A stretch of DNA of 64,000 nt from Actinomycetota bacterium (GTDB taxonomy: Bacteria > Actinomycetota > Actinomycetes > Mycobacteriales > Mycobacteriaceae): contig JAFDWN010000008.1 in assembly GCA_018268465.1 (NCBI GenBank), positions 124,001 to 188,000 of the forward strand, written 5' to 3'. Below are positions 31,662 to 39,806 of this stretch, piece by piece (positions within the stretch are counted from its first letter, which is position 1; each line of letters starts with the position of its first letter). The position numbers and the translations under genes are program-made. The notes under the pieces are model-generated. The model made no database searches, was not told the DNA's origin, and was given only the letters and a program-made list of their open reading frames with translations.

Positions 31662-32261
31662 TCACGGGTTTCGCCGGCACGCACTCCCCTCGGCGTCGGA
31701 TCTGACCGTCCGCAGGGTCGCCCGCATGATGTGGGCGACGAACGGGCGCACCAGCCACCAGTACCGCAGGAACCGCCTGCGCGACACCACGTCGGTGGTG
31801 ACGGTGCGGCACTCGTAACTCAGCAGCGTGGCCGCACCGTAGGGCCGCACCGAGAAGTTCGCCGCGATCTTGCCCCACCCGGGTTCGTCGAAGCCGGCGA
31901 ACTCCCCCACGGGGACGTCGCGCCATTCGATCACCGGCCGCCAGAACCGGCCGACCGCGCCGAACGCCACCTCACGGTCGCTCTCGGTCCCCAACAGCTG
32001 CCACCCGGGAAGTCCCACACCGCTGCCGATCACCAGCTGCGGCAACGGCGGCGCGCTGCGTCGTGCCAGGCGCACGGGCAACGCGCGCAACCACATCGCC
32101 GCATCAAGGACCGGGGTGCGCACCCTGAGCAGATCGAGGCCGAGCGCAGCCCGGAAGGTCGTCGCGGGATCCGCACCCACCACAATGTGCTCAGCCAGGA
32201 CGGCGTCGTAGCGCGGCATGGCGGTGTCGATGATCAGAGGGGTGGCCTGCGCTGTCGGCAT
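31662..32261 (-). CDS. SRPBCC/DUF2867-like protein of unknown function
   Basis: A 199-residue protein without signal peptide (MPTAQATPLIIDTAMPRYDAVLAEHIVV...). The pattern ATTFRAALGLDLLRVRTPVLDAAMWLRALP followed by REVAFGAVGRFWRP, GFDEPGWGKIAANFSV and GAATLLSYECRTVTTD suggests a START-like lipid-binding fold. Such proteins recur next to mycobacterial lipid genes. It sits upstream of and leftward to dnaE2, separated by the SOS box, and is divergent from the acyltransferase at 32391. Function unknown; an internal ATG at codon 15 is an alternative start. Confidence 0.65.
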   Translation of the reverse strand: MPTAQATPLIIDTAMPRYDAVLAEHIVVGADPATTFRAALGLDLLRVRTPVLDAAMWLRALPVRLARRSAPPLPQLVIGSGVGLPGWQLLGTESDREVAFGAVGRFWRPVIEWRDVPVGEFAGFDEPGWGKIAANFSVRPYGAATLLSYECRTVTTDVVSRRRFLRYWWLVRPFVAHIMRATLRTVRSDAEGSACRRNP

Positions 32262-32390
32262 ATCCCCATTCTCCGGCCGGGGGCCGCGCCGGGCTTAGAG
32301 CCGAAGGTCCCCGCGCACACAGGACATAACGACCTACTCCGCGCAGGTGCCGGCGATGGATAGTCAGATATTTCCCGGAGGTGGCCCGCC

Positions 32391-33761
32391 ATGGAACAGC
32401 TGACAACACTCGACGCGGGATTCCTGCAGGCAGAAGATTCGGACCGGCACGTGAGCCTGGCGATCGGCGGCATCGCCATCATCGAAGGGCCGATCCCCGA
32501 CGACGACGCGCTCCTGGCGGCTCTGGGCGAACGGCTCAGGGCCGCACCGCGCTTCACGCAGGTGCTGAATATGCAGCCGTTCGACGTGGGCGCTCCCGGA
32601 TGGGTCGAGGACCCGGCCTTCGACCTGGCTCACCACCTCCGCCGCGCGGCACTCCCGCGCCCGGGCGACGACGCCGCGCTGCACCGTCTGGCCGCCGACA
32701 TCATGGAACGACGACTGGACCGCGACCGGCCACTCTGGGAATGCTGGATCATCGAAGGGCTCCCCGACGGCCGGTGGGCGATCCTGATGAAGATCCACCA
32801 CTGCATCGCCGACGGCGTCTCCGCGGCGCATGTGCTGGCCGGCCTGTGCGACGGCGACGGGGGCACATTCGCCGGCCGGATCCGGGCGAGCCACCCCGCC
32901 GCCGAGCGCCCGGGTTCGTGGCTGCCGAGCGCCAACCCGCTGAACTGGCCCCGGCAGGCCTGGCAACTGTCCACCGCGGCCACAGGTCTGATCACCCGAA
33001 CCGCAGGCGGCGCGGCGCAGATCATCGGCGGCCTCATCGGTTCCTCGAACTCCTCACTCAACGGCCCGGTCGGGACGCTGCGCCGCTACGCCGCGGTCCG
33101 GGTGTCGCTGGAGGATGTCCAGCACGTGTGCCGCCGGTTCGACGTCACCGTCAACGACGTGGCGCTGGCGGCGATCAGCGAGGGTTTCCGGTCGGTTCTG
33201 CTGGGCCGGGGCGAACGGCCGCGGCGGGACTCCCTGCGCACCCTGGTCCCCGTGTCGGTGCGCGCCACCGACGCGCTCGGCACGCCTGACAACCGGGTTT
33301 CGGTCATGCTCCCGTACCTGCCGGTCGAACAGGACGATCCCGTGCAGCGGCTGACCAGTGTGCACCGCCGCCTGGAACGGGCCAAGCGCAGTGGCCAGCG
33401 GCAGGCCGGCACCATCTTCGTCTCCGCAGCCAGGTACGTGCCATTCGCGGTGTCGGCGTGGACGGTTCGGCTGCTCACCCGGCTGCCGCAGCGGGGTGTG
33501 GTGACCCTGGCGACCAATGTGCCGGGCCCCCGCCACCGCGTGACGATCGCGGGCAAGACCGTGGTCCGTCTGCTGCCCATTCCGCCGATCGCGCTGCGAC
33601 TGCGTGTCGGCATCGCCATGCTCACCTACGCCGACGACCTGACGTTCGGGATCCTCGCGGACTTCGACTCCGCCCGCGACCTCGACGTGCTCGCCGACGG
33701 GATCGCCGGTGCCGTCGCGCGACTGTCCGCGATCAGCGAGGATGCGATGCCGCAGGGCTGA
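32391..33761 (+). CDS. Wax ester synthase/diacylglycerol acyltransferase (WS/DGAT)
   Basis: A 456-residue acyltransferase that makes triacylglycerol or wax esters from acyl-CoA. The active-site motif HHCIADG (~residues 139-145), preceded by PLWECWIIEGL, is typical. NDVALAAISEGFR and TNVPGPRH near the C-terminus are the other family blocks. It is similar to Rv3371 (tgs-like), starting MEQLTTLDAGFLQAED. ATG 32391 follows GGAGGTGG. It ends 3 bp from the convergent universal stress gene. It probably contributes to storage-lipid synthesis at the membrane. Confidence 0.92.
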   Translation: MEQLTTLDAGFLQAEDSDRHVSLAIGGIAIIEGPIPDDDALLAALGERLRAAPRFTQVLNMQPFDVGAPGWVEDPAFDLAHHLRRAALPRPGDDAALHRLAADIMERRLDRDRPLWECWIIEGLPDGRWAILMKIHHCIADGVSAAHVLAGLCDGDGGTFAGRIRASHPAAERPGSWLPSANPLNWPRQAWQLSTAATGLITRTAGGAAQIIGGLIGSSNSSLNGPVGTLRRYAAVRVSLEDVQHVCRRFDVTVNDVALAAISEGFRSVLLGRGERPRRDSLRTLVPVSVRATDALGTPDNRVSVMLPYLPVEQDDPVQRLTSVHRRLERAKRSGQRQAGTIFVSAARYVPFAVSAWTVRLLTRLPQRGVVTLATNVPGPRHRVTIAGKTVVRLLPIPPIALRLRVGIAMLTYADDLTFGILADFDSARDLDVLADGIAGAVARLSAISEDAMPQG

Positions 33762-33764
33762 GTG

Positions 33765-34649
33765 TCAGGACTCGGCCTCGTCGTGCTCATCCCTGGGCAC
33801 CACCACCATCGGCACGTCGAGCACGCGAAGCATCTTGGCCGCGGTCGACCCGAGGAACAACCGTTTGGGTGCGCTCAGGCGGCTCGAACCGACCACGATG
33901 ACGTCCCCGTCGTGCCACTCGAGCTTCTTGACGGCCTCCTCGACGGTGGGCCCGTCGGCGATTATCGATGTCACCGGAAAGCCTTCGGGAAGAGCGCTTT
34001 TCGCCGCGTCAAGGGTGTGCTGCGCATGCTCGAGAGCGCGTTCTCGGACCGCCTCGTGATCGGAGCGCAGCGCCCCGAACACCGGATCGAGGGCCACCAA
34101 CGACACCAGACGCAGCGGCGTCCCCGCGGCGCCGCTGGCCCGGACGGCCGTGTCCAACAGCAGATCCGCACCCCGCCGCTCACCGAGCGCGCACGTCACC
34201 TCGCGCACCCGTTCGATACCCGAATCACGGGTGCCCCTCGGCGCGATGGCGACCGGAACCGGTGAGGAGTACAACAGCTCGTTGACCACCGAGCCCAGGG
34301 AGTAACTTCCCGCCAGCCCCCCGCCGGAGCCGCCGACGACGATCACCTCGGCCTCCAGTCGGGCCGCCTCGGAGATCAGCCCGTCCGCGGACGACTCGTC
34401 GAACCGTGAGTGCCCGTGGGCGACGACATCGTGGGGGATCGACGCGAGCGCCTCGGCGAGCCATTTCTCGGCCTGCTCACCAAGGACGTCTTCGTAGCCT
34501 CCGGTCGATACGAGCGAGGGCATCGCCCGGTCGGGCGGCAGCACCATGCTGATCTCTAGTTCCGCGCCGAGCGTGCGGGCGAACCGCACGCCGAGCGCCA
34601 CCGCGTCGGCGCCGCCCGACGTGGCCAGGTAACCAACGAGCAACTTCAT
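33765..34649 (-). CDS. Tandem universal stress protein
   Basis: A 294-residue protein with two Usp domains (about 1-140 and 150-290). The first ends with EVIVVGGSGGGLAGSYSLGSVVNELLYSSPVPVAIAP-type residues and the second with DVIVVGSSRLSAPKRLFLGSTAAKMLRVLDVPMVVVP, both forms of the ATP-binding G-2x-G-9x-G(S/T) motif. ATG 34649 (MKLLVGYL) is preferred over an upstream start with a non-Usp leader. It is likely a nucleotide-binding stress or signalling protein. Confidence 0.85.
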   Translation of the reverse strand: MKLLVGYLATSGGADAVALGVRFARTLGAELEISMVLPPDRAMPSLVSTGGYEDVLGEQAEKWLAEALASIPHDVVAHGHSRFDESSADGLISEAARLEAEVIVVGGSGGGLAGSYSLGSVVNELLYSSPVPVAIAPRGTRDSGIERVREVTCALGERRGADLLLDTAVRASGAAGTPLRLVSLVALDPVFGALRSDHEAVRERALEHAQHTLDAAKSALPEGFPVTSIIADGPTVEEAVKKLEWHDGDVIVVGSSRLSAPKRLFLGSTAAKMLRVLDVPMVVVPRDEHDEAES

Positions 34650-34765
34650 TTGCGACCACCGCCGATCTCGCACTGTGTTGTACGGACGTTGCGACTAGAT
34701 CCTGTCAATGCACACGGCCCCGCACGGCGGTTCGGCGAAATTGCCGTCCGCGCGCACCTGCCGCA

Positions 34766-35635
34766 TCAGGGGCGGTACTCGACGACGCCGTCATCGAGGA
34801 CCACCCGGGCCCCGGACCCATCGAGTTCGCACGCTTCGGTCCGGAACAGCGCCGCGCCGGGGGCGGTCCGCCAGATCGACGTGGTCAACGTCTGTCCGGG
34901 GAACACCGGCGCCGTGAACCGGGCGCCGATCGCGCTGATCCCGGCGGCGTCACCACCGGCCAACTCGGCGATCAGCGCGCGGCCGGCCACCCCGTAGGTG
35001 CACAGTCCATGCAGGATCGGCCTGGGAAATCCGCCCAGCTCACTGGCGAACCACGGGTCGCTGTGCAGCGGGTTGCGATCACCGGACAACCGGTAGAGCA
35101 GAGCCTGGTCCGCACGGGTCGGCAGGGACGTCGTGGCATCCGGCGCCCGATCAGGCACCTCCGGCGTCACCGGCCGCCGGCCCGGCCCGCCACCGAACCC
35201 ACCTTCGCCGCGCATCACGATCGTCGTCACCGTCTCCGCCACAACCTCCCCGGTGCCGGGGTCGGTGCCGGTGCCCTTGAGGACGACGATGGCGTTCTTT
35301 CCCTCACCCTTGTCCTGGATGTCGAGGACCTCCGACACCACGCTGAGCGTCCCGGCGGGCTTCAGCGGGCGCGTCAACCGGATCTGCTGCGATCCGTGCA
35401 GAACCCGGCCGGCGTTGAAGGTGCCGATCTTGGCGACCGCGGCGAACGCCGGGCACACGATCACCGCGAACGTCGGCAGCACCTGCTGGGCGATGCCATG
35501 GCTGTTCTCCGTCGTGAAGGCCAGATCGCTGGTTCCCGCACCGACACCGAGCGCGTACAGCAGAGTCTCGCGGTCGGTCCATGCGACTGTTCTGGGCGCG
35601 GTTGTCGCACCGATGGCGTTCGGGTCGATCGACAT
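34766..35635 (-). CDS. htdY: HtdY-like (R)-specific enoyl-CoA hydratase, MaoC double hot-dog
   Basis: A 289-residue 3-hydroxyacyl-thioester dehydratase. An N-terminal pseudo hot-dog (WTDRETLLYALGVGAGTSDLAF...) is followed by a C-terminal active hot-dog with YRLSGDRNPLHSDPWFA, the hydratase-2 motif with catalytic Asp and His (~residues 190-200). FPRPILHGLCTYG follows. It is closely similar to Rv3389c. The ATG start at 35635 (MSIDPNAIG) matches. It is divergent from iunH with 110 bp between. It is probably involved in fatty acid or sterol side-chain oxidation. Confidence 0.9.
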   Translation of the reverse strand: MSIDPNAIGATTAPRTVAWTDRETLLYALGVGAGTSDLAFTTENSHGIAQQVLPTFAVIVCPAFAAVAKIGTFNAGRVLHGSQQIRLTRPLKPAGTLSVVSEVLDIQDKGEGKNAIVVLKGTGTDPGTGEVVAETVTTIVMRGEGGFGGGPGRRPVTPEVPDRAPDATTSLPTRADQALLYRLSGDRNPLHSDPWFASELGGFPRPILHGLCTYGVAGRALIAELAGGDAAGISAIGARFTAPVFPGQTLTTSIWRTAPGAALFRTEACELDGSGARVVLDDGVVEYRP

Positions 35636-35745
35636 CGACGCTCCCTTCGCGGACCTCCACCCGCAGGGAACCCTAGCCGCCGCGACGCGCGGGATGGACG
35701 GCACCCGGTGTGCGCGGGCGCAGCGCCGGGCATATCGTTGGCGGC

Positions 35746-36810
35746 GTGACCGCGGGGGACGAGGGGCCGCCAAAACGGCTGCCCGTCTTCGCCGATGTCG
35801 ATACGGGTGTCGACGACGCGATGGCGCTGGCGTATTTGTTCGCCAGCGCCGATGCCGAGCTGGTCGGAATTGCGTCGACAGCGGGAAATGTTCCCGTACA
35901 ACAGGTTTGCCGTAACAACCTGGGCATGCTCGAGCTTTGCGGCGCCACGGACGTCCCGGTGTCCATGGGGTCGGAGAACCCGGTCAGCGTCGCGCTGCGC
36001 ACCGCCGAGGACACCCACGGTCCGCAGGGGCTTGGTTATGCACAGCTGCCCTCCACCGACACCCCGCTCACCCCCTACGACGCCGCCGAGGCGTGGGTGC
36101 GCGCAGCCCGGACCCATCCGGGCGAACTGATCGGCGTGGTGACCGGTCCCCTGACCAACCTGGCCCTGGCGCTTCGCGCCGAACCCGCCCTCCCCAGACT
36201 GCTGCGCCGCCTGGTGATCATGGGCGGCTCATTCGACTATCGCGGCAACACCACCGCGGTGGCCGAATGGAACATCAGCGTGGATCCCGAGGCCGCCGCC
36301 GAGGTGTTCGCCGTCTGGGGTGCCGCCTGGGGACTCCATCAACCCCATCACGTCCCGATCGTGCTGGGACTGAACCTGACCGAGAACATCGCGATGACCC
36401 CGGCGCTGCTGGGCAGGCTGGCCTCGGCCGCGGACTCCCCGACGGTGCCGATGAGCGTCCTCGACGACCGCGGCACCCGGTCGGTGGCGGCCAACCCGCT
36501 GATCCGGGTCCTCGAGGATGCGATGCGGTTCTACTTCGAATTCCACTTCGACCAGGGCGAAGGGTATCTGGCACACCTGCACGACCCGCTGGCCGCCGCG
36601 GTCGCGCTGGACCCCGGCCTCGTGACCTGTCGGCGGGCCACGATCGACGTGGAACTCACCGGCACGCTGACTCGCGGTATGACGGTGGCCGACTGGCACG
36701 GTCGGTGGGGACGCGAGCCGAACGCACTCGTCGGCGTCGACGTCACCCCCGCGGTGTTCTTCGAACGCTTCATCGCTCGCGTCGGCGCGTTCGCCCGCGG
36801 GCTGGGCTGA
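35746..36810 (+). CDS. iunH: Inosine-uridine preferring nucleoside hydrolase
   Basis: A 354-residue nucleosidase that hydrolyses purine or pyrimidine ribosides to base and ribose. PVFADVDTGVDDAMAL near residue 13 is the Ca2+-binding DxDxxxDD motif. TGPLTNLAL, VIMGGSFDYRGNTTAVAEWNISVDPEAA and LHDPLAAAVALDP supply the remaining metal and ribose ligands. The start at GTG 35746 avoids a leader overlapping the htdY promoter. It is similar to Rv3393 and ends 8 bp from the convergent imuB. Confidence 0.9.
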   Translation: MTAGDEGPPKRLPVFADVDTGVDDAMALAYLFASADAELVGIASTAGNVPVQQVCRNNLGMLELCGATDVPVSMGSENPVSVALRTAEDTHGPQGLGYAQLPSTDTPLTPYDAAEAWVRAARTHPGELIGVVTGPLTNLALALRAEPALPRLLRRLVIMGGSFDYRGNTTAVAEWNISVDPEAAAEVFAVWGAAWGLHQPHHVPIVLGLNLTENIAMTPALLGRLASAADSPTVPMSVLDDRGTRSVAANPLIRVLEDAMRFYFEFHFDQGEGYLAHLHDPLAAAVALDPGLVTCRRATIDVELTGTLTRGMTVADWHGRWGREPNALVGVDVTPAVFFERFIARVGAFARGLG

Positions 36811-36818
36811 CCCACGGG

Positions 36819-38492
36819 TCATTCGTAGACACCCTCGACGTACCAGTGCCGCTGGCGGTAGCACAGCAGCAGCGCATGTCCGGAATCCCCGTCGAGCAGA
36901 ACCTGGGCCCGCGCGGTACGCCCGGCTCGGGAGGAACCCGGATCCCACCACCGTTCGTCGACCGGCCAGGGACCTGCCCACCAGGACAGCCGGCCCCGAT
37001 AAGCGTCACCGTCCAGACGTGCCGGATCACCGGTGAACAAGCCCCGGCCCGTCACCCGCACCGGTTCCCCCCGAGCGTCGAGCAGTTCCACCGGATCGTC
37101 GAGCAGCACCGCCGGTGACGGCTCGGGCAGTTGCCCGGGCCACGGCTGGCGCGGGTCGGCCAGCGGCACCGGTTCGTCCCCGAAGGAGGTGAACGTGATC
37201 CGCTCGGCAGGTCCGCGACCGCCGCTGAGCACCGGCACCTGTACCGCCTCCGGCCCGAGCAGACCCTGAACCCGCACCAGCGCACGCCGCGCACGCAACC
37301 GGTCCTCGTCGCCGATGCCACCCCACAGCGGCAGTTGCAGCGCCCCGGCCGAAACCACCTCCACCGGCCGCAGCCGCAACACCGTGATCGGCGCCGTCGG
37401 CCGGTGGTACCCCTCCCCGAGTCGCTCCGCTCCTGCCCGCCGGTACCCCTCCCCGAGTCGCTCCGCTCCTGCCCGCCGGTACCCCTCCCCGAGTCGCTCC
37501 GCTCCTGCCCGCCGGTTGAGCCAGCCGTCCAGTTGCCAGCGCACCCGATCGGCGGTGGCGTCCTCGGTCAGCGGCTCGGCACACCGCCAAACCCGTTTCA
37601 GCTCTTCACCGTTGGCGGTGATGGCCTCGATGGCCAGCCGGGTGCACCCGACGGCCGCGGACTCCAGGCTGCGATGCAGGGTGCTGGCCAGCGACCGTCC
37701 CGCGAAAGCCGCCGCGTCGACCCGGTCGATCGGCGGATCACAATCCATGACGGCATCGAGTTCAGGCGGCGGCTCCCGCCCGGCCGGGCCGCGCCCGGAC
37801 TCACCCCTGGCGAACCGGTGCGCGGCCACCGCCCCTGCGCCGAACCGGGAGGAGACATCGGTCCTCGACAACGCGGCGAACTGGCCGATACTGCGAATCC
37901 CCATCCGCCACAACAGATCCGCAAGCTCTTCCCAACCCGGCGAGGCCAGACCCGGCTCGGCGGCGAGCTGGCGGATCGACAGCGCGGACAGAAACAACGC
38001 ATCCCCACCCGGCGCGACGAGGCGGCCGGCGCGGGCCGCGAACACCGCGGTGGGCAGTTGGTCGGCGACCCCGACCTGACATTCGGCACCCGCCGCGGCC
38101 ACCGCGTCGACCAGCCGTTCGGCGGCGGCCTGTTCGGAGCCGAAGTAGCGGGCCGCACCGCGGACCGGCACCACCAGCAGACCGGGGCGCAGTACTTCGG
38201 CCCGCGGCACCAGATCGTCGACCGCCGCCGTCACCTCCTCGAAGTGGCGGGCGTCGCGGGCCGGGTCGGCGGTGACGACGTGCAGCTGCGGACAACGAGC
38301 CTGGGACTCTCGACGACGCAGGCCCCGCCGCACCCCGAAGGCGCGCGCCGACGCCGAGCAGGCGATGATCCGGTTGGCCAGCGCGACCGCGACCGGGGCC
38401 GTCGGCGGGAGACCCCCCGCGGCCGCGGCGGCGACGGCCGGCCAGTCCATACACCACACCGCCAGCACCCGGGAACGGGCCGCGTCGGCCAC
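36819..38492 (-). CDS. imuB: ImuB, catalytically inactive Y-family polymerase homologue
   Basis: A 557-residue mutasome hub. The N-terminal Y-family fold keeps LAVWCMDWPAVAA but lacks the acidic catalytic residues, as expected. HhH-type segments (LWRMGIRSIGQFAALSRTDVSSRFG) follow. The beta-clamp motif QLPLWGG lies near residue 390. It recruits DnaE2 and ImuA' to the sliding clamp. GTG 38492 (VADAARSRVLAVW) matches the Rv3394c start and lies 1 bp past the imuA' stop. An in-frame 12-residue tandem repeat (residues ~327-362, three copies of RRAGAERLGEGY-type) is inserted just before the clamp-binding region and is absent from the M. tuberculosis protein as I remember it. Confidence 0.94.
   Translation of the reverse strand: MADAARSRVLAVWCMDWPAVAAAAAGGLPPTAPVAVALANRIIACSASARAFGVRRGLRRRESQARCPQLHVVTADPARDARHFEEVTAAVDDLVPRAEVLRPGLLVVPVRGAARYFGSEQAAAERLVDAVAAAGAECQVGVADQLPTAVFAARAGRLVAPGGDALFLSALSIRQLAAEPGLASPGWEELADLLWRMGIRSIGQFAALSRTDVSSRFGAGAVAAHRFARGESGRGPAGREPPPELDAVMDCDPPIDRVDAAAFAGRSLASTLHRSLESAAVGCTRLAIEAITANGEELKRVWRCAEPLTEDATADRVRWQLDGWLNRRAGAERLGEGYRRAGAERLGEGYRRAGAERLGEGYHRPTAPITVLRLRPVEVVSAGALQLPLWGGIGDEDRLRARRALVRVQGLLGPEAVQVPVLSGGRGPAERITFTSFGDEPVPLADPRQPWPGQLPEPSPAVLLDDPVELLDARGEPVRVTGRGLFTGDPARLDGDAYRGRLSWWAGPWPVDERWWDPGSSRAGRTARAQVLLDGDSGHALLLCYRQRHWYVEGVYE
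37405..37512 (-). repeat. Three tandem 36-bp repeats inside imuB
   Basis: Bases 37405-37440, 37441-37476 and 37477-37512 are near-identical 36-bp units (first copy one mismatch). They keep the imuB frame and encode three copies of a 12-residue unit containing RAGAERLGEGY. The minus-strand core is GGAGCGGAGCGACTCGGGGA. Confidence 0.95.
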
Positions 38493-38493
38493 A

Positions 38494-39192
38494 TCAGCCC
38501 CCGGCCGCACGCCGGGACACGACGGACCGCCCCGCGGCCCGCGTATCCACCCGGACCCGGCTGATCCGCCCGCACCCCGGGGTGGGCGCCGTTCCGCGAC
38601 CCGCACCCACCATTTCGTAGCCGGACACCCTGGCCTCCAGCCGGGCGGACACACCCTGCCAGTCACCCTCGGTGACCACCAGGGTGCACCCCCGCTGCCG
38701 GGCCCTGGCCACCACCGCCCGGGCCCGGCCCGCCGTCACCGAACGCCCGGCCAGGCCCAGCACCACCAGATCCATACCGTCCATCAGCACCGCGGCCACT
38801 TCCACCGGATCGCTGCCCGGATCCGGAATGACGGCCAGCCTGCTCAGATCGGCGCCCATCTCCACGGCCGCCAGCAGGCCCGCACCTGGCAGGCCGACGA
38901 TCGCGGCATGCCCACCCGCCGCGGTCACCGCCGCCACCATGCTCAGCGGCAGCGACCGAGCCCCGGACGCCACGGCCACCGTCCCTCTCGGCAACGGGGA
39001 AACAAGCCGGTCCCGCAGTTCTTCGGGGACCGGTAGCAAAGTTTCCGACTCGGGCAGCAGGTCATTCGACGGCGCCTGCCCGCATCGCGCCACACCGACC
39101 TTCCCGGACACCGCCGCAATCCTGCGGCGAAGGTGTTCGAGCTGCTCAGCGCGTTCGAGCCGACGCAAATCCTGGCCCACCACCTGCGCCAC
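38494..39192 (-). CDS. imuA': ImuA', SOS mutasome accessory protein
   Basis: A 232-residue RecA/SulA-like protein that works with ImuB and DnaE2. The fold is recognisable by [59 protein letters not shown], where the Walker motifs are degenerate. I set the start at GTG 39192 ([17 protein letters not shown]), which follows GGGAGGAA. The longer frame to 39279 would translate through the LexA box. It heads the imuA'-imuB operon. Confidence 0.9.
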   Translation of the reverse strand: MAQVVGQDLRRLERAEQLEHLRRRIAAVSGKVGVARCGQAPSNDLLPESETLLPVPEELRDRLVSPLPRGTVAVASGARSLPLSMVAAVTAAGGHAAIVGLPGAGLLAAVEMGADLSRLAVIPDPGSDPVEVAAVLMDGMDLVVLGLAGRSVTAGRARAVVARARQRGCTLVVTEGDWQGVSARLEARVSGYEMVGAGRGTAPTPGCGRISRVRVDTRAAGRSVVSRRAAGG

Positions 39193-39227
39193 AGCAGTTC
39201 CTCCCGCATCACCCGACTCACCTGTGT

Positions 39228-39243
39228 TCGAATATATGTTCGA
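39228..39243. promoter_or_regulatory. LexA/SOS box of imuA'-imuB
   Basis: TCGAAT-ATAT-GTTCGA differs from the mycobacterial SOS consensus at one position. It lies 35 bp upstream of the chosen imuA' start. Confidence 0.9.
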
Positions 39244-39399
39244 TAAATCGAGTAAACACCTGCCCTCCGACACCGTCAAGCCGTGAAAGGCCGGGAGATC
39301 CCGCGCAGGCCCAGCGAAGCAGAGCTCACAATGTTTCTGCAGGTATGACCGCGTTACGCTAGAGTTCAGTCACCAGAACCTGCTTCGGAGAGGACTGGC

Positions 39400-39418
39400 G
39401 CGCGATCCTGGATCGCGC
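39400..39418. promoter_or_regulatory. 19-bp palindrome upstream of the lipoprotein/S53 operon
   Basis: GCGCGATCC-T-GGATCGCGC is a perfect 9-bp inverted repeat around one base, 66 bp before the start at 39485. The near-zero spacer makes an operator more likely than a terminator. Confidence 0.5.
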
Positions 39419-39484
39419 CGAATCGGACAACGATTCACCGAAGACGGATCTGTCAATTACTCGGGGGATAGTAAGGAAGGCATC

Positions 39485-39763
39485 ATGAGGTCACGATTGG
39501 CACGTCGGCTCGCATTGACCGCGGGCGGCGCGGCGATCATCGGAATGGTTTCGCTCACCGCCGCGTGCGGTGGCGGCGGCGAGGCTCCCGAAACCACCAC
39601 GGAGACAACCACCACGACCACCACAACCACCGAACCGACCACCACGGCACCTTCGGTGGAGCCCACGGAGAAGGCTCCGCGCCTCGATCCGGGCGGCCCG
39701 AACCCGTTCTCGCCGACCGTCATCGCACCTCCGGCACCGACCGCCATCCCTGGCGATAACTAG
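39485..39763 (+). CDS. Thr-rich small lipoprotein
   Basis: A 92-residue exported lipoprotein. Arg-rich n-region, hydrophobic core and lipobox LTAAC place the lipidated Cys at residue 28. A Gly stretch is followed by a (Glu/Thr)-rich linker with long Thr runs (about 37-53), then a Pro-rich tail with GGPNPFSP and VIAPPAPTAIPG. ATG 39485 follows AAGGAAGG. The position next to imuA' matches Rv3395A as I recall. It is 43 bp upstream of the S53 protease and probably co-transcribed. Function unknown. Confidence 0.75.
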   Translation: MRSRLARRLALTAGGAAIIGMVSLTAACGGGGEAPETTTETTTTTTTTTEPTTTAPSVEPTEKAPRLDPGGPNPFSPTVIAPPAPTAIPGDN

Positions 39764-39806
39764 CACCCCGCCGTCGCGGGAGGGCTGGATCGCCAGTCGA
39801 ACGGCA

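Noticed and set aside
37405..37512. Possible CRISPR-like array
   Set aside because: The three 36-bp units are directly tandem with no spacers and lie in frame inside imuB.
38493..38666. N-terminal extension of imuB to 38666
   Set aside because: It overlaps imuA' coding sequence in another frame, is Gly/Arg-rich, and the GTG at 38492 matches the known ImuB start.
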